A stretch of 64,000 nt of DNA, taken from NCBI GenBank assembly GCA_023376005.1, contig CM042145.1:58793350-58857349 (forward strand), given 5' to 3'. Shown here one piece after another: positions 42,726 through 53,819 of this stretch. The notes below the pieces were generated by a model that was not told the DNA's origin, did no database searches, and saw nothing but the letters and a program-made list of their open reading frames with translations. Source of the stretch: Doryteuthis pealeii. Taxonomy: Eukaryota; Mollusca; Cephalopoda; Myopsida; Loliginidae. The first letter of the stretch is position 1. The number at the start of each line of letters is the position of its first letter. Position numbers and translations under genes: made by a program.

Positions 42726-43234
42726 TCTGTAAGTAATTCTGCTAGTCTATAAAGTAATTCTTCATTTATGACAGGCATAATGTTAGTTATGATATAGATT
42801 ACACAAATGATATTTGACTCAACATCGAACTTTATTTCAGCGAATATATGAAATGGAAAATATCCATTATTCGAATGGAACCCCATGTTTTTTTGTTATT
42901 CACTGTATTTTCTTGTGATATAGGATTCCCTAAATGCGCATGTGTGGAATTCCAAAAAGAAAAAAAAAGATTAAAACTCTCGTCGTTCGTTTTTGAAAGC
43001 TTTCAATTTCTAAAGTCATTGAATATTGAAAGAGAGAAAATCTTTCAAATCTTCCTGTCAGCATCAATTACTGACAAGTAGATAAATAGATAAATAGATT
43101 TGGCTGCGGGAAGAATAAAAAATTATTTTCGATGCAACCAAAATCCGCTTCAAGAAAAATCCAACATATTGGATTAAAGTCATATCTTTTATACTAAAGT
43201 CTATGCAAATGTATTATGAGAACCTTATGTATTT
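42726..43234. other. Unassigned stretch with a 77-codon frame
   Basis: The plus-strand frame 42848-43081 has no recognised motif. A (GATAAATA)-type short repeat is near 43080. Nothing else is seen. Confidence 0.3.
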
Positions 43235-43768
43235 TTATTAAAATGGAGATTATGTAAATGTCTGTAACTGAAACTACGTCACCACTGACGTCACGATTTC
43301 CTTAGTTATTTAAGTCATATTATCACGATATTGAAATAGTCATTATTTAATCTTGATTAGCATCTTATTTATTAACGATGTTTACTTTTATTAAAGTCTA
43401 GCTGAGTTAGGTTTGCCGCAAAACTTCCCATATTATTAATGCATCCTGAAATATGTGTTATATATCTCTAAGAAATAAAAATTTACATTGTATATGGTGG
43501 GAATAATTTTAATAATAATTTTAACAAAACTGGTTCTAATAAATAATTATTTTCTGTTACTGATTTTTATATTACCACGTTATTCTCAAACGCATTAAAA
43601 GCAATCCTATATATAATTTTATATAGAAATCAATTATATCAAAAGCTTTAAAAAGTGTAAAATGTTTATATTCGTTCTTATTTAGTTTTGTTAGTCTTTC
43701 AAATTTAATATATTTTATTACATTAAAACTTAAATACTTGCGCCCAGATGGGCGAATTCTTTTGCTAG
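43235..43768 (+). mobile_element. H1-related Helitron-like element
   Basis: Start 'ttaaaatggagattatgta'; body with 'tgacgtcacgatttcctta'. End: hairpin 'gcccagatgggc', 'gaattctttt', G, CTAG and T. It shares its body with 6545-6949. Confidence 0.55.
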
Positions 43769-43789
43769 TATATTTCTAAAAATATTCAC

Positions 43790-44068
43790 ATCGTAAAATT
43801 GTCCAGAAAATTAATCAAATACCTAGAAGAATCAAACGTCCCCGAATGGATGACAAAAGGAAAAACTACCTTGATCGAGAAAGAGACCCCCCAAAAAGGA
43901 ATTTTACCTATGATGAGAAAAATGTTAACTGCGCAGATAAAAGAAAAAAATCTATTACTCGCTTCATTGCCAGGGACTATTTCGGGAAGAATAAAAAAGA
44001 TGCCGCAAGGGAACAAATGACATTCTCTATATAGATCAGCATATTCTTAAAGAGGTTAAAACAAGACG
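43790..44068 (+). pseudogene. Reverse-transcriptase N-terminal part, non-LTR retrotransposon
   Basis: The frame reads KLIKYLEESNVPEWMTKGKT then TLIEKE, resembling the start of the RT domain. Then LPMMRKMLTAQIKEK and, after a frame change, NDILYIDQHILKEVKTRR at 44015-44068. The family normally has about 20 more residues before LPMM, and the 'EEQKGC' segment is damaged. The piece ends where R-A begins. With 44430-44783 it forms one dead element of the restriction-endonuclease type (R2-like). Confidence 0.65.
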
Positions 44069-44429
44069 GACCTCCCCCCAATGGGGCCACCTGTCGGCCG
44101 TTGGTGGCGATCCGTGATGCTAAAGGACAGAATCCTGGTGGCTGAGCAGTCCATGACATGCAACACTCCACTTAGGCCCTTACTTAGGCTAGATGGGCGG
44201 TCAAAGGGGCCCTCTCCGACCAATCGGTCACGTCAAGCCTTAGCACTTATATGATTGTCCCAACTCTATTGCCATTATAGCAAGCCCCAACCCTTTTTAT
44301 CATATATGTGCTAGAAGGCAGTGGCTGAGGGTATGTATATCCTTGGAATGACGTTAAACTCTATCTGAAGGTGAGGTTCCAGGTCTGGAGGTCTGGGAAA
44401 TGTGGAGCACCCCTTCTTCACTATTGTTC
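44069..44429 (+). mobile_element. R-A copy lying inside the RT pseudogene
   Basis: R-A blocks from 'atggggccacctgtcggcc' to 'gagcaccccttcttcacta'. Both the 5' start and the 3' tail of R-A are missing. About 90 residues of RT expected between the two flanking pieces are absent, so an RT deletion accompanied or preceded the insertion. Confidence 0.6.
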
Positions 44430-44783
44430 CTTATGTCCGTGGACGATATCAAGATTTTTGCCAAAAATGAAAAATAACTCGAAACCCTTGTACAAATTAT
44501 AAGAATATACATCCAGGACATAGAAATGGAATTCGGCATCGACAAATGTACCATGCTCGTGATAAAAAGAACAAAAAACAGTTAAGGGAATAAAACTACC
44601 TAATCAGGAAGAAATAAGGACACTTGAAAAAAGAGAAGAATTACAAATACTTGGGAATAATGGAAGCCGACACTTTCAAAGAAACAGATTAAAGAAACAG
44701 TGAGAAAAGTATAAAGGAAGGACAAGAAAACTTCTAGAAACTAAACACTGCAGCAGAAATCTCAAGGGAATTAACACCTGGGT
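44430..44783 (+). pseudogene. Reverse-transcriptase catalytic-end fragment
   Basis: It opens LMSVDDIKIFAKNEK, the YxDD active-site region with the Tyr replaced by Ser and the two Asp kept. Then come LETLVQIIRIY, MEFGIDKCTMLVIKR and, after frame shifts, GINTWVVP. Stops and shifts make it dead. It is cut off at 44784 by the S2 SINE. Confidence 0.65.
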
Positions 44784-44785
44784 TG

Positions 44786-45062
44786 TCCCCTCCACACGAG
44801 CAGGATATGACACAAGGTCAATTTCTTAAGCGGAGTTTAACAGGTTTGAATTCAGAGTTTTCCTTCTCCTAGACCGGTTGCCTAACCAAGGTTAAAGAGC
44901 CCAGTGTGCACTACTATTTATCCATAGATGGGGGGAGAGTAGGTTTCATACCTTTCCCAAGGGTATTAGTGCTAAGTGAAATGCAATTACCACGTCCAGG
45001 ATTTGAACTCGGGGCGACGAGTCCATTTCCCATGACTTTAACCATTACACCATGCGCTTCCT
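44786..45062 (-). mobile_element. S2 tRNA-derived SINE, reference full-length copy
   Basis: Minus strand: head 'ggaagcgcatggtgtaatgg' (A-box region 'tggtgtaatggttaaagt'), then 'cgagttcaaatcctgg' (B box). Next comes a body with 'cccttgggaaaggtatgaaa' and 'caaccggtctaggagaagg', and a tail ending 'gacacaaggtc'-type complement. Head spacing fits a Pol III type-2 promoter. About 277 bp. Other copies are partial. Confidence 0.7.
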
Positions 45063-45342
45063 ATTATTATCATTATTACATCAGAATTCCGCGTGCATTA
45101 ATACCTAAGCATGTGATGTTTTGAATATAAGTCTCACGTAAAATATTCAATCACGTGAAGACACATCACGTTATAGAATCGCTTGACCAACCACTTTTTA
45201 CTATTCCTCCGTCCGAGAATGATGTAATACACATGACACTTGAGTAATGGTTGTATAGTCCCATAATCTTGTATTGTATTGCTCTGCTAATTTAGGATTG
45301 AGCACTTTTATATGCAAACACTTTTCCCATTTTCTATCCTTC

Positions 45343-45343
<1 letters not shown>
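45063..45343. other. Unassigned stretch
   Basis: Nothing recognised. Confidence 0.35.
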
Positions 45344-45388
<45 letters not shown>

Positions 45389-45475
45389 CTCAAAAGGGTC
45401 ATCAAAATGGTTTGATTTTTTCTAGGGGCACGGCACGTATTTCGGATTCTTTAAAATCCTCTTCAAGCTAATGCA
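45344..45475 (-). ncRNA. (AT)n array and degraded hammerhead-like motif
   Basis: AT array 45344-45386. On the minus strand near 45425-45470: 'cttgaaga', stem II 'ggatt-ttaaag-aatcc' (five pairs, canonical G-C closing), GAAA, and a stem-III-like 'tacg-tgc-cgtg'. The core C is replaced by T and the stem III closing pair is lost. Confidence 0.35.
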
Positions 45476-45769
45476 ATTTTGATTTATGCTCGGACATTAA
45501 TTAATGTATAGTCATTTTGGTTTATAGGGTTAATAAATCTTATTGGTTAATTTCATTTGGTTTCATGTCCAGTCTGTGTTTATTTCGGCAAATATCTTTG
45601 ATCTGCCTCTTTCCACTCTCTTCTTGTACAAGTATGTTTTGTTGTTGTCAGTTCTAGTAGTTTAGTGTGTAAGAGGATAAAATGGATGTGTGTATTTGTG
45701 TGTGTCCTGGTAATTGTGTTCAAAAGCATATACAAGTATGTGTACTTGTGTATATACACATCTGTATAC
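45476..45769. other. Unassigned stretch
   Basis: Nothing recognised except short GT runs. Confidence 0.3.
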
Positions 45770-46375
45770 GTAAAGAAAGAAAGATGAGGAGTAGGAAAAA
45801 AACAAGGAAGGTCAGTGTGGACAAATAAAGAAAGAATGAATGAGGGGGTAACCAAAGAAGGAAAGGAGCAAACAATGAATTAAACAAGGAAAAAAGGAAA
45901 GAAAGAAGAGAAGCAAGATCGAATACAGAGAGAAGAAAAGAATCAAGAAAGCTAAGTAGGAAGTGGGGACTAAAGAAAAAGAATGAATGAATGAGAAAAA
46001 TAGTAGGATTAGGGGAAAAACAAGTAAGGTACGTGTGGAAAAGTAAGGAAATAAAGAAAGGAGTCGAAATATTAGGAGTAGCAGAAAAAACAAGGAAGGT
46101 AAATGGGAAAAAAAAAGAATGGTGGAGAAAGTGGCCAAAGACAGAATGAAGAAAAAAACAAAAAACAATGAATCAATCAAGGAAGAAAGGAGAGAAGAAA
46201 GACAGAAGACAAAAAGAATAAAAGTATCAAGAAAGCTAAACAATAAGCGAGGACAAACGAAAGAAAGCAAAAAAGAAGATACATAATAAAAAAGAAAAAA
46301 AGAAAGAAGACCTAAGAAACAAAGATGTGAGAGAAAAAAGCAAGACAAAAAGAAACATTGGTATAAACTGTGAGT
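45770..46375. repeat. Purine-rich tract of about 600 bases
   Basis: Strongly A/G-biased on the plus strand, made of diverged AAGGAAAG-type units. The block 'aacaaggaaggt' recurs about three times (45802, 46020 diverged, 46092), hinting at a degenerate tandem unit of 200-300 bp. The 190-codon minus-strand frame is a Phe/Leu/Ser shadow, not a gene. Confidence 0.75.
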
Positions 46376-46739
46376 TTTTTTCACCTAACAAACACTTACT
46401 TTACTAATCACTGCCGGATATTATATAGATAAAAAATGTTATGGCCAAAAATCAGTGATTCTATTTCGAGAAAAGGGGAAAGTCTTTCGTTACCGTTGTC
46501 TAATTTTTATGTTTCTATCGTCTGGTGAGACGAATAAAAAACACTTACGCTCTCCTAAAATTGGTGATAATTTGAAGGTGAAAAAAAATCCCCTTTTATT
46601 ACAGACATTTAAGATGTTTGCCAGACAGATCGAAATTTTTATAATAGTAATTTACAGTTATTGTCAACACTATTGTTAATGCATATCCTATGGGAACCGT
46701 ATTAATGAGTTAACAATAAAAATGTGCAACTTATGTGTA

Positions 46740-46773
<34 letters not shown>
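46376..46773. other. Unassigned stretch with an (AT)n array
   Basis: AT array 46742-46771. A 74-codon frame at 46455-46679 has no recognised motif. Confidence 0.35.
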
Positions 46774-47018
46774 ACCAAGCCTTCCGCACTAGCAGGATGT
46801 GACACAAGGTCAATTTCTCAAGCGGAGTTTAAAGGTTTGAATTCTGAGTTTTCCTTCTTCTAGACTAGTTACCTATACAAAGTTAAATATCTGAGCCTGC
46901 CTTACTATTTACCCATAGCTGGAGGGAGAATAGTTGGATGCGTACCTTTTCCAGGGGTATTAGCACTGGGATATGCAAACAGCCTCGTTCAGGATTTGAA
47001 CTCAGGGCGACGGGTCCA
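46774..47018 (-). mobile_element. S2 SINE, head partly lost
   Basis: Tail 'gcactagcaggatgtgacac', body 'ttttccttcttctagact' and B-box region 'tgagttcaaatcctga' on the minus strand. The head stops at 'gtcgccctgag', so the A box is missing. Confidence 0.6.
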
Positions 47019-47428
47019 TGTTGATGCTTGTAGAGGTTTCTACCAAGTCTTATAAGCAATATAACAAACCTTTACTAAACGTTTTAATTTAGCCTCGACA
47101 GGGAAAGGAGCTGATGTTGGTGATTGTTGAAGTTTCTACCAAACATCTTTCTAAAAGGGTCCGGACTCTCTGGCATAATGGACAGAATTTAAGATAGAAA
47201 AGGTTTACAACGTGAATCTATTCTCAGAAAACTTATTTCGGACCAGTCATATGACACTGACCCTGAGAAGGGGTCATTGATACAATGGCCGCAAGCAAAA
47301 TGTCAATCTGTCTAAATAATCCCTTTATTTGTATAATAGTTACGATAAAGACGTGTCCATCAATCCAGTGATTCAAAGTTTCCCCTTGAAAAAATGCCCA
47401 AGCAAATGAGCGATTATATTTCTTCACT
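47019..47428. other. Unassigned stretch
   Basis: A short direct repeat ('gaggtttctaccaa' and 'gaagtttctaccaa', about 100 bases apart). Nothing else. Unique in the window and adjoining the right arm. Confidence 0.35.
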
Positions 47429-47774
47429 TTTTTTCAATTATCTTATTTACAACAACAACAAAATAATTGGTAATATAAGTTCATCATGTAACTGAAGATG
47501 ATTCTAAGTTGAGAATTGGTGAAAAAGTAATTTCTCTGTTCTTTAATCACAACAGATTTAAGAGTAGGGCACAAGGTCATGATTGTATGATGGATGAGAC
47601 AAATACGTCAGGCCATAATTGCTTGTCATGTCTTTAAGCAGCCTTGCATTATCATGTTGTACCCTCAGATATTTATCTGTTGGGCCCGTGAAGACATGCA
47701 CTCTCCAATGACAATGAGGTGAAAGAGGCTAATCGTACATAGGCAAGAAAGTAAACATTTCTCTGAGTCAATAT

Positions 47775-48115
47775 ATTTGCCCAACCGCTCTCTCAAGAAC
47801 AGGGTTTGACACAAGGTCATTTTTAAGTGGAGTGCAGCTGTTTGAATTTAGTTTTCCTTCTCCTAGACTGGTTGCCTAAATAAGAATAAAGAATCCAATC
47901 TGCTCTATTTTAACCGTATATGGGGATGTGCATTAGAGCGAAGTGAAAGGCTATCAGTCTCATGTAGTTCTATATAAGTCTATCCATGTGAATTAAAGGA
48001 ATAAACATGGATCAAGGTCAGACTATGAGGCGCCTAGTGAGAACCGAACTCACTAATAATATACCGCTAATCTATCTTGATAACCATTAATCCATGTGAG
48101 GTGTACCCTATTTTT
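47775..48115 (-). mobile_element. S2 SINE in the right arm
   Basis: Mirror of 30240-30565. B-box region 'gagaaccgaactcac' on the plus strand, tail 'gacacaaggtcatttttaag'. Confidence 0.6.
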
Positions 48116-48441
48116 GTATACCATTCATCCTCTCCTTGTAGTTTTTTAAGTTTTTGCACATGGTTATATGATATCAAGTACTTATATCTAATACAAATAA
48201 TTTGTAAACAGAACTATTTGACCCATAGATGGGACCCATCTAGTGGTGAAGTTGAAAATTCTGGAACTTTGAGGAATGTGGAGTACCCTTTCTTCGCCAT
48301 TACTCACAGGTTCAATCTGACCCGGAGTGGTAGTACCTGTTAGGGTCCCATCTATGGGTTAAATAGAAAAAAATGTGTTTGAAAAAATATGTTTAAAAAA
48401 GAGAGTTTCATAATTTGCTTGAAGCATTGTGTATGTATTGG

Positions 48442-49226
48442 TTAGGTGGTAGATTTAGAAGGCCATCACAATGCAGTTTGGAATAAATAAAAAATAATAA
48501 TACGGTAACAATGGTGGTGTGTGTTGACCTGTATTTTTTTATTATTTCTTGAATTTTCGAGTTAATACCTCTTTATCAAAAGAATTGAACTGAAGCAGTA
48601 CAGCTATGGCATTTCTTCCTAAATGAATTTTTTTTTTTTTTGAAAATGACGTTATTTTTGAAATAACTGTATTCCCGTGTGAGCGTGAATGCGTTTATTT
48701 TTATTTTTATTTTTTTTTGTACGTGTGCGTATGTTGTAATGCGCGTGACATTGAAAATGCGTGTTGGCTGTGACGTTAAGACTGTATCCTAGCGCGGGAT
48801 TTTGTACGTGGGTATGTGCGAATGAAAAAGTGTATTTGTGTTTTGTGACGTTTCCTGTTGGATTTTACATCAATTTAATCATTTAATATTATTAATATTA
48901 TTATTATTATTAATATTATCAAAATATTATCAAAATAAAAATATTATCAAAATATTATCAAAATAAAAATAAACGCATTCACGCTCACACGGGAATACAG
49001 TTATTTCAAAAATAACGTCATTTTCAAAAAAAAAAAAAAATTCATTTAGGAAGAAATGCCATAGCTGTACTGCTTCAGTTCAATTCTTTTGATAAAGAGG
49101 TATTACCTCGAACATTTAAGAAATAATAAAAAAATACAGGTCAACACACACCACCATTGTTACCGTATTATTATTTTTTATTTATTCCAAACTGCATTGT
49201 GATGGCCTTCTAAATCTACCACCTAA
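48442..49226. mobile_element. Foldback transposon, best copy
   Basis: 785 bp with terminal inverted repeats of about 250 bp, from 'ttaggtggtagatttagaag' to its complement ending 'ctaccacctaa'. The interior holds 'cgtgtgcgtatgttgtaatg' and an AT-rich part with repeated 'aaaatattatc'. No transposase. It inserted into an R-A tail, pieces of which lie on both sides. Confidence 0.65.
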
Positions 49227-49384
49227 CATGTTTAAAAAAATTTGCGTACCCATCAAGAATTAATAAAATAAAACGTCTTCTGCATAAAATAACCCAACAA
49301 GGGTTGATATGCCGCAAAATCCAACCAACAAACTAATATTTGTGTCTGACTAAGCAAAGTTCGTTAAATTTTGATTTAAGGTCA

Positions 49385-49995
49385 AATCAGATCCCTGAAG
49401 TTAAATAGCGATGAACCTGTTCAGAGATGAGATGAGTTAACACTTAAGAGCAGCACCTACTTATGCAATCGGAGGCTGAAAGCATCGGGTCCCACCAAAT
49501 TACCAAAGTTAAGCAATAATCCTGTTTACTTCCGAGATGGGTGATTACTTAAGAGGCAGAAGCATCCATCTTAGACCTGATCACTAAAGTTAAGCAATGG
49601 CCCTGTTCACTTCCGAGATGGGTAACTACTTAAGAGCAGTAGCATCAATATGGGGTATGTAAATCTTAAATCATCGGTTCCCACCAGATTACCAAAGTTA
49701 AACAACGATGATCCTGTCCAGTAATTTACAAGCACGGTCAACACACCTGCGTGACAACATTGGGCTGATGATCATGTAGACAAGAAACTGACAGTCACCA
49801 AGCGCGGTTGACTGTGTCTACGCTATCCTTACTTAGACGTATATGCTCTATCACCGATATTAAGCACTGTCTTTGTGCAACTTACAGTCAAGACATGTTG
49901 AAAGCATTGGTTTTCAGTCAGATCATCGAAGTTAAGCAATGATGTGTGTGTGCATTTCAGAGATGGGTAAATACTTAAGAACAACAGGTATTATA
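49385..49995 (+). repeat. Cluster of 5S rRNA-derived units
   Basis: The 5S internal-promoter core 'gaagttaagcaa' and variants occur at about 49397, 49507, 49588, 49697 and 49930. Each is followed, where intact, by 'cc.gtt.ac..ccgagatggg' and 't.acttaagag', matching the 5S order 'GAAGTTAAGCAACG...TACTTGGATGGGTGA'. A degraded sixth core ('cgatattaagcactg') is near 49857. Units are irregularly spaced (80-230 bp) and none is a complete 5S gene. Confidence 0.65.
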
Positions 49996-50640
49996 AGCAA
50001 CCTGAGGTCTTTATAGAATGGTTGGTTGGTTGGTTGGTTGGTTTGTTTTTACATGTCAACTGATTGGGATATTTTATGCCGAATACATTTTGTTTTATTT
50101 ATTCTTGATAGGTTCTCAGTCTTTTTTAAACTCAATTTTTAACACATTTTTAAAACTCATTTTCTTCTATTTAATCCATAGATGGGACACTGACAGGTAC
50201 TAACGCCCCGAGTCAGCGTGAACCTGGGAGTAATGGTGATGAAGGGGTACTCCCTATTCCCCAGAGCTCAAGAATTGGAATTTCACCATCAGAGTGTTTA
50301 ACGTCATACCCACGACATTAAGCCACCGCCTTCTAGCACATATATGCTAAAAATGGGTCGGGCTTGCCACAAGGTCAATAGAGTTGGGACAATCATATAG
50401 GTGCTAGGGCTTGATGAGACGAGCCGATTGATCGGAGAGGACCTATCTTACCGTTGGTGTGTTGCCTGTCATGGGCTGCCCAATCACCAGGGTCTAATCC
50501 TTAAGCATCATGGGTCTCCACACACGGCCAATAGGTGACCTCATTGTGGAGGTCTGACCCCTCTACAGAGGTATATTCTAAATGCTTAGTCGACAGGGAT
50601 GTGAGGTCGCTGTACCAGACTAAGCCAGTACGTAGTAAAT
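49996..50640 (-). mobile_element. R-A copy following the 5S cluster
   Basis: Starts with GGTT units (50018-50043), then R-A blocks in reverse to 'ctaaatgcttagtcg'. It is in the opposite sense to the 5S units. Confidence 0.6.
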
Positions 50641-53126
50641 AACAAGAAGTCGTCTCTGTTTTCTAAGTATAAAATGGTTAAGATTTGTATGTCAACGCTC
50701 CAACAAATTTAAATTAAGACCTTTATCTAAACAATGTGGTTGAAATGATAATATCATTAAAGAGAAAATACTTTCTTCCACCTTTTCATTATATTTATTC
50801 ATTTTATCTTTTTATTTTATTTATCTTTCCTTTTTTTTTTCGTTTTATTCTATCTTTTTTTTTTCTATCGAAAAGAAATATCTAAAAATGCATTAATGAA
50901 AAATAAATAAATTAAAATCAAACTGTACAACAATTCTGTCGGAAAATCTCTTGAGAAATAATCTTGTTTTTACAAAGAGTTACGACTCCAAAGAATCTAA
51001 ATTTGTACTGCAGTGTTTGCGTATTTATTAAACTGATGTCCACGTTTGCAAAAATATTGCATAACATTAATTCTATTTTATTTTTACATTTTTCTTTCTT
51101 CTCTTTTTTAATTTTCAAAGTTCTTTCTGCAGTTTTCTGTATCCATAGTAACGCCCTTTCCTTTTTTAATACTTTCATTATTTCTTTCTTTTCATACATT
51201 GTCTTTCTCTTCTCTCCCTTTTTACCCATTCCTATTCCTTACTCTCCCTCTTTCTTTCTTTCCTTTGATACTTTAATACGTTCTCTCCTTGCTCTCCATT
51301 CATTACTCTCCCTACAGATCATATTTTCCACTTTTTTTCATCTCTTTATTTTAAGGTTATTTCTGAATTAAAATATTTTAGTATGGCGTAAACGAATTTG
51401 CGGCATCTTTTCTTCGAGATATCAGAAATATTTTATCCACTGCTAAAAAGAAAATTCTAGAAAAGAAAGTGCATATTTTCGGTTGTCCTGAACAATGCAT
51501 CAATTTTTGCTTTCCATGTTTTATTCCATTTAAATCGGAAAATGCTTAAAGGAAAGGAAAATAATTTACAATAATTTTTTTTTAATTTAAAAATTGCACA
51601 TAATGTAAATCTCACATTTATATGTTAAACTCGGATGAATAGAATCTCTTTTACCTTAAAGTAATACGTCGAAAAATTATGCAAGCGTTTATTTAACGTC
51701 TGTTCTCAGGCATTTATTGGCCCTAGATTTTAATTGCTAGGCATGTATTGTGTCTTGGATAAGGTTGTTGGATTTTACGGCATGTCAATCCTTGTTGGGG
51801 TTTTTATGCCGAAAAGATTTTCTTTTATTCATTCTTGTTGGGTGTTCAATTTTTTAAAAACTCAATTACTTTTTTTCAAACTCAATTATTTTTTTTAAAA
51901 CTCATTTTTTTAAAACTCATTTCTTTCTCCTCAATGACTCCGATATTGGTATCTCACCACTATAGTAAGAAAACTAGTTTATTTGACATGTATGTTAAAC
52001 AAGGTAAATAGATATTCATCACAACTGATTATGAGGAAAATATTTTTGTAGTTTAAAAGTATTTTCCCTCTTGATAGAGAAGAGCAGACTGGACTTTATA
52101 ACCTTGGTCTGACAGCCGATCAAAGAGATAGAAAACTCCGAATTGAAACCAGTTATAGACCTAGCGAGAGGTGAACACAGCCAAGCTATTCCTGCCCTCG
52201 CCCCCCCCCTTGTCGCCTGGGGCTGTAGAATCCACCGACTGCACCTCTGTAGAAGAGTAGAATCTCTTTAATAGAGTCACTTGTTGGTCATAGGTGTTTT
52301 TTTATCATATGTGTACTAGTATGCGGTGGCTGAGGGTCTTAGTGACTTGGGAATGATGTTAAACTGCATTTAGTCGTGAAGTTCCAATTCTGGAATTCTG
52401 GAAAATGTGGAGTACCCCTTCAATGCCATTACCTCCAGGTCCACTCTGACTTAGAGTTTTAGTAACTGTTAGGGTTCTATCTAGAGACCGGTTAAATAAA
52501 TCAAAAACGAGTTTTAAAAATTCGAATACCCAACAAGAATGTATAAAATAAACCATGGGTTGATAGGTTGTAAAAACCAACCAACCAACCTAGTTTGGTT
52601 GTGTCATAGAATTTTACGTATTGCTATCTAATAATAATAATTTCCTAAAATATTTATTTGATCAATATATGGGAACCTAGAAGCTACTAACAATCCAGGC
52701 TAGAGTAGTCCTGGGAGTAATGGCGACAAAGAGGTATTGCACAATTCCCAGAGCTCTAGACCATCCTCATCAGATGCAGTTTAATATCATACCCAGGATA
52801 CCCCCCTTTTTGTGGGATTAGTCTTACCCCTCTGCAGGGGATATAATTGACGTATTCCAAGCCCTTCAATCAGGGCCGATACTACTACTACTAGTAGTGG
52901 TAGTTGTAGTAGATGACAGTTTGATTTATAAAGAAAGTAAACCCTGTTACCAAAGAGGTACCCCATACTTCACAGAGCTCCAGAACTAGAACATCATCAT
53001 CAGATTCAGTTTAATATCATACCCAGGAAACTCCATGAGGGGTGGGGTTTTATCCCCTGCAAGGGATACAATTGGCATATTCTAAGACCTTCAGACAGTC
53101 AATGTTGCTACTACTACTACTACTAC

Positions 53127-53158
<32 letters not shown>

Positions 53159-53579
53159 AGTAATAGTTTGATTCCTAAGGGAAGTAAACCCTGTTACCAA
53201 AGAACTGGGCTTTTAGAAAGCATTGATATTTTTTTTTAACAGACTCCAATGTAAACACTCATAAAAAAATATTAGTTCAGTGCTTTTAGAATTCAGTTTT
53301 CTTTAATTAAAATTCCATCAATTTCGCCTTAAATTTCATTTTCTTCGTCAAATGAAAAGCTAAAATCTTGAAGATAAAATAAATTAGATTTTTTTTCAAT
53401 TATGTTCATTCATTATTTTATTTGCAATATTTAGTTATCAAAGTCTGTTGTTAATTCAAAATAAATTCTAATAGCGGCGTGAGTTGGCAAATATCATAAG
53501 GTATGCTGCATTACTAAACCTACAGTCTACTATCTAAGTCTGCTGATATATCTATTTCATTTTGTGCCTTCGGTTAAGT

Positions 53580-53689
53580 CACGTTGAAAGCACCGGTTCC
53601 CGTTATATTACCGAAGTTAAGCAGCGATGAGCCAGTTTAATACTTAGATGGGTGAATATTTAAGAAACATCAGGTACTGTAAGCAACAT
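53580..53689 (+). pseudogene. 5S rRNA-derived head joined to an R-A tail
   Basis: 'cacgttgaaagcaccggttc', 'accgaagttaagcagcgatg', 'tacttagatgggtga' and 'caggtactgtaagcaac' follow the 5S rRNA order over about 110 bases. The R-A-type tail 'atgacttgattcagcatta', 'cagttgacgtaaaacaaaac' follows at once in the same sense. This is the layout of a 5S-derived SINE (SINE3 class): 5S head, then LINE-type tail. Confidence 0.7.
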
Positions 53690-53819
53690 ATCAAAATGAC
53701 TTGATTCAGCATTAAATGATTCAAAAACAGTTGACGTAAAACAAAACAACCAAAGACTTAGTGTCTCCGTTTTTTTCTGACAATGAGGCAATCATTGATT
53801 CCCAGAAAACAACCGTCCT

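Noticed and set aside
45812..46384. 190-codon minus-strand open frame
   Set aside because: Low-complexity Phe/Leu/Ser translation of a purine tract; no domain and no codon structure.
50964..51371. 135-codon plus-strand open frame in the right arm
   Set aside because: Pyrimidine-rich sequence; the left-arm version of the same locus is broken.
53580..53689. A functional 5S rRNA gene
   Set aside because: The promoter core is kept but the 3' half departs from 5S, and no T-run terminator follows at the right place.
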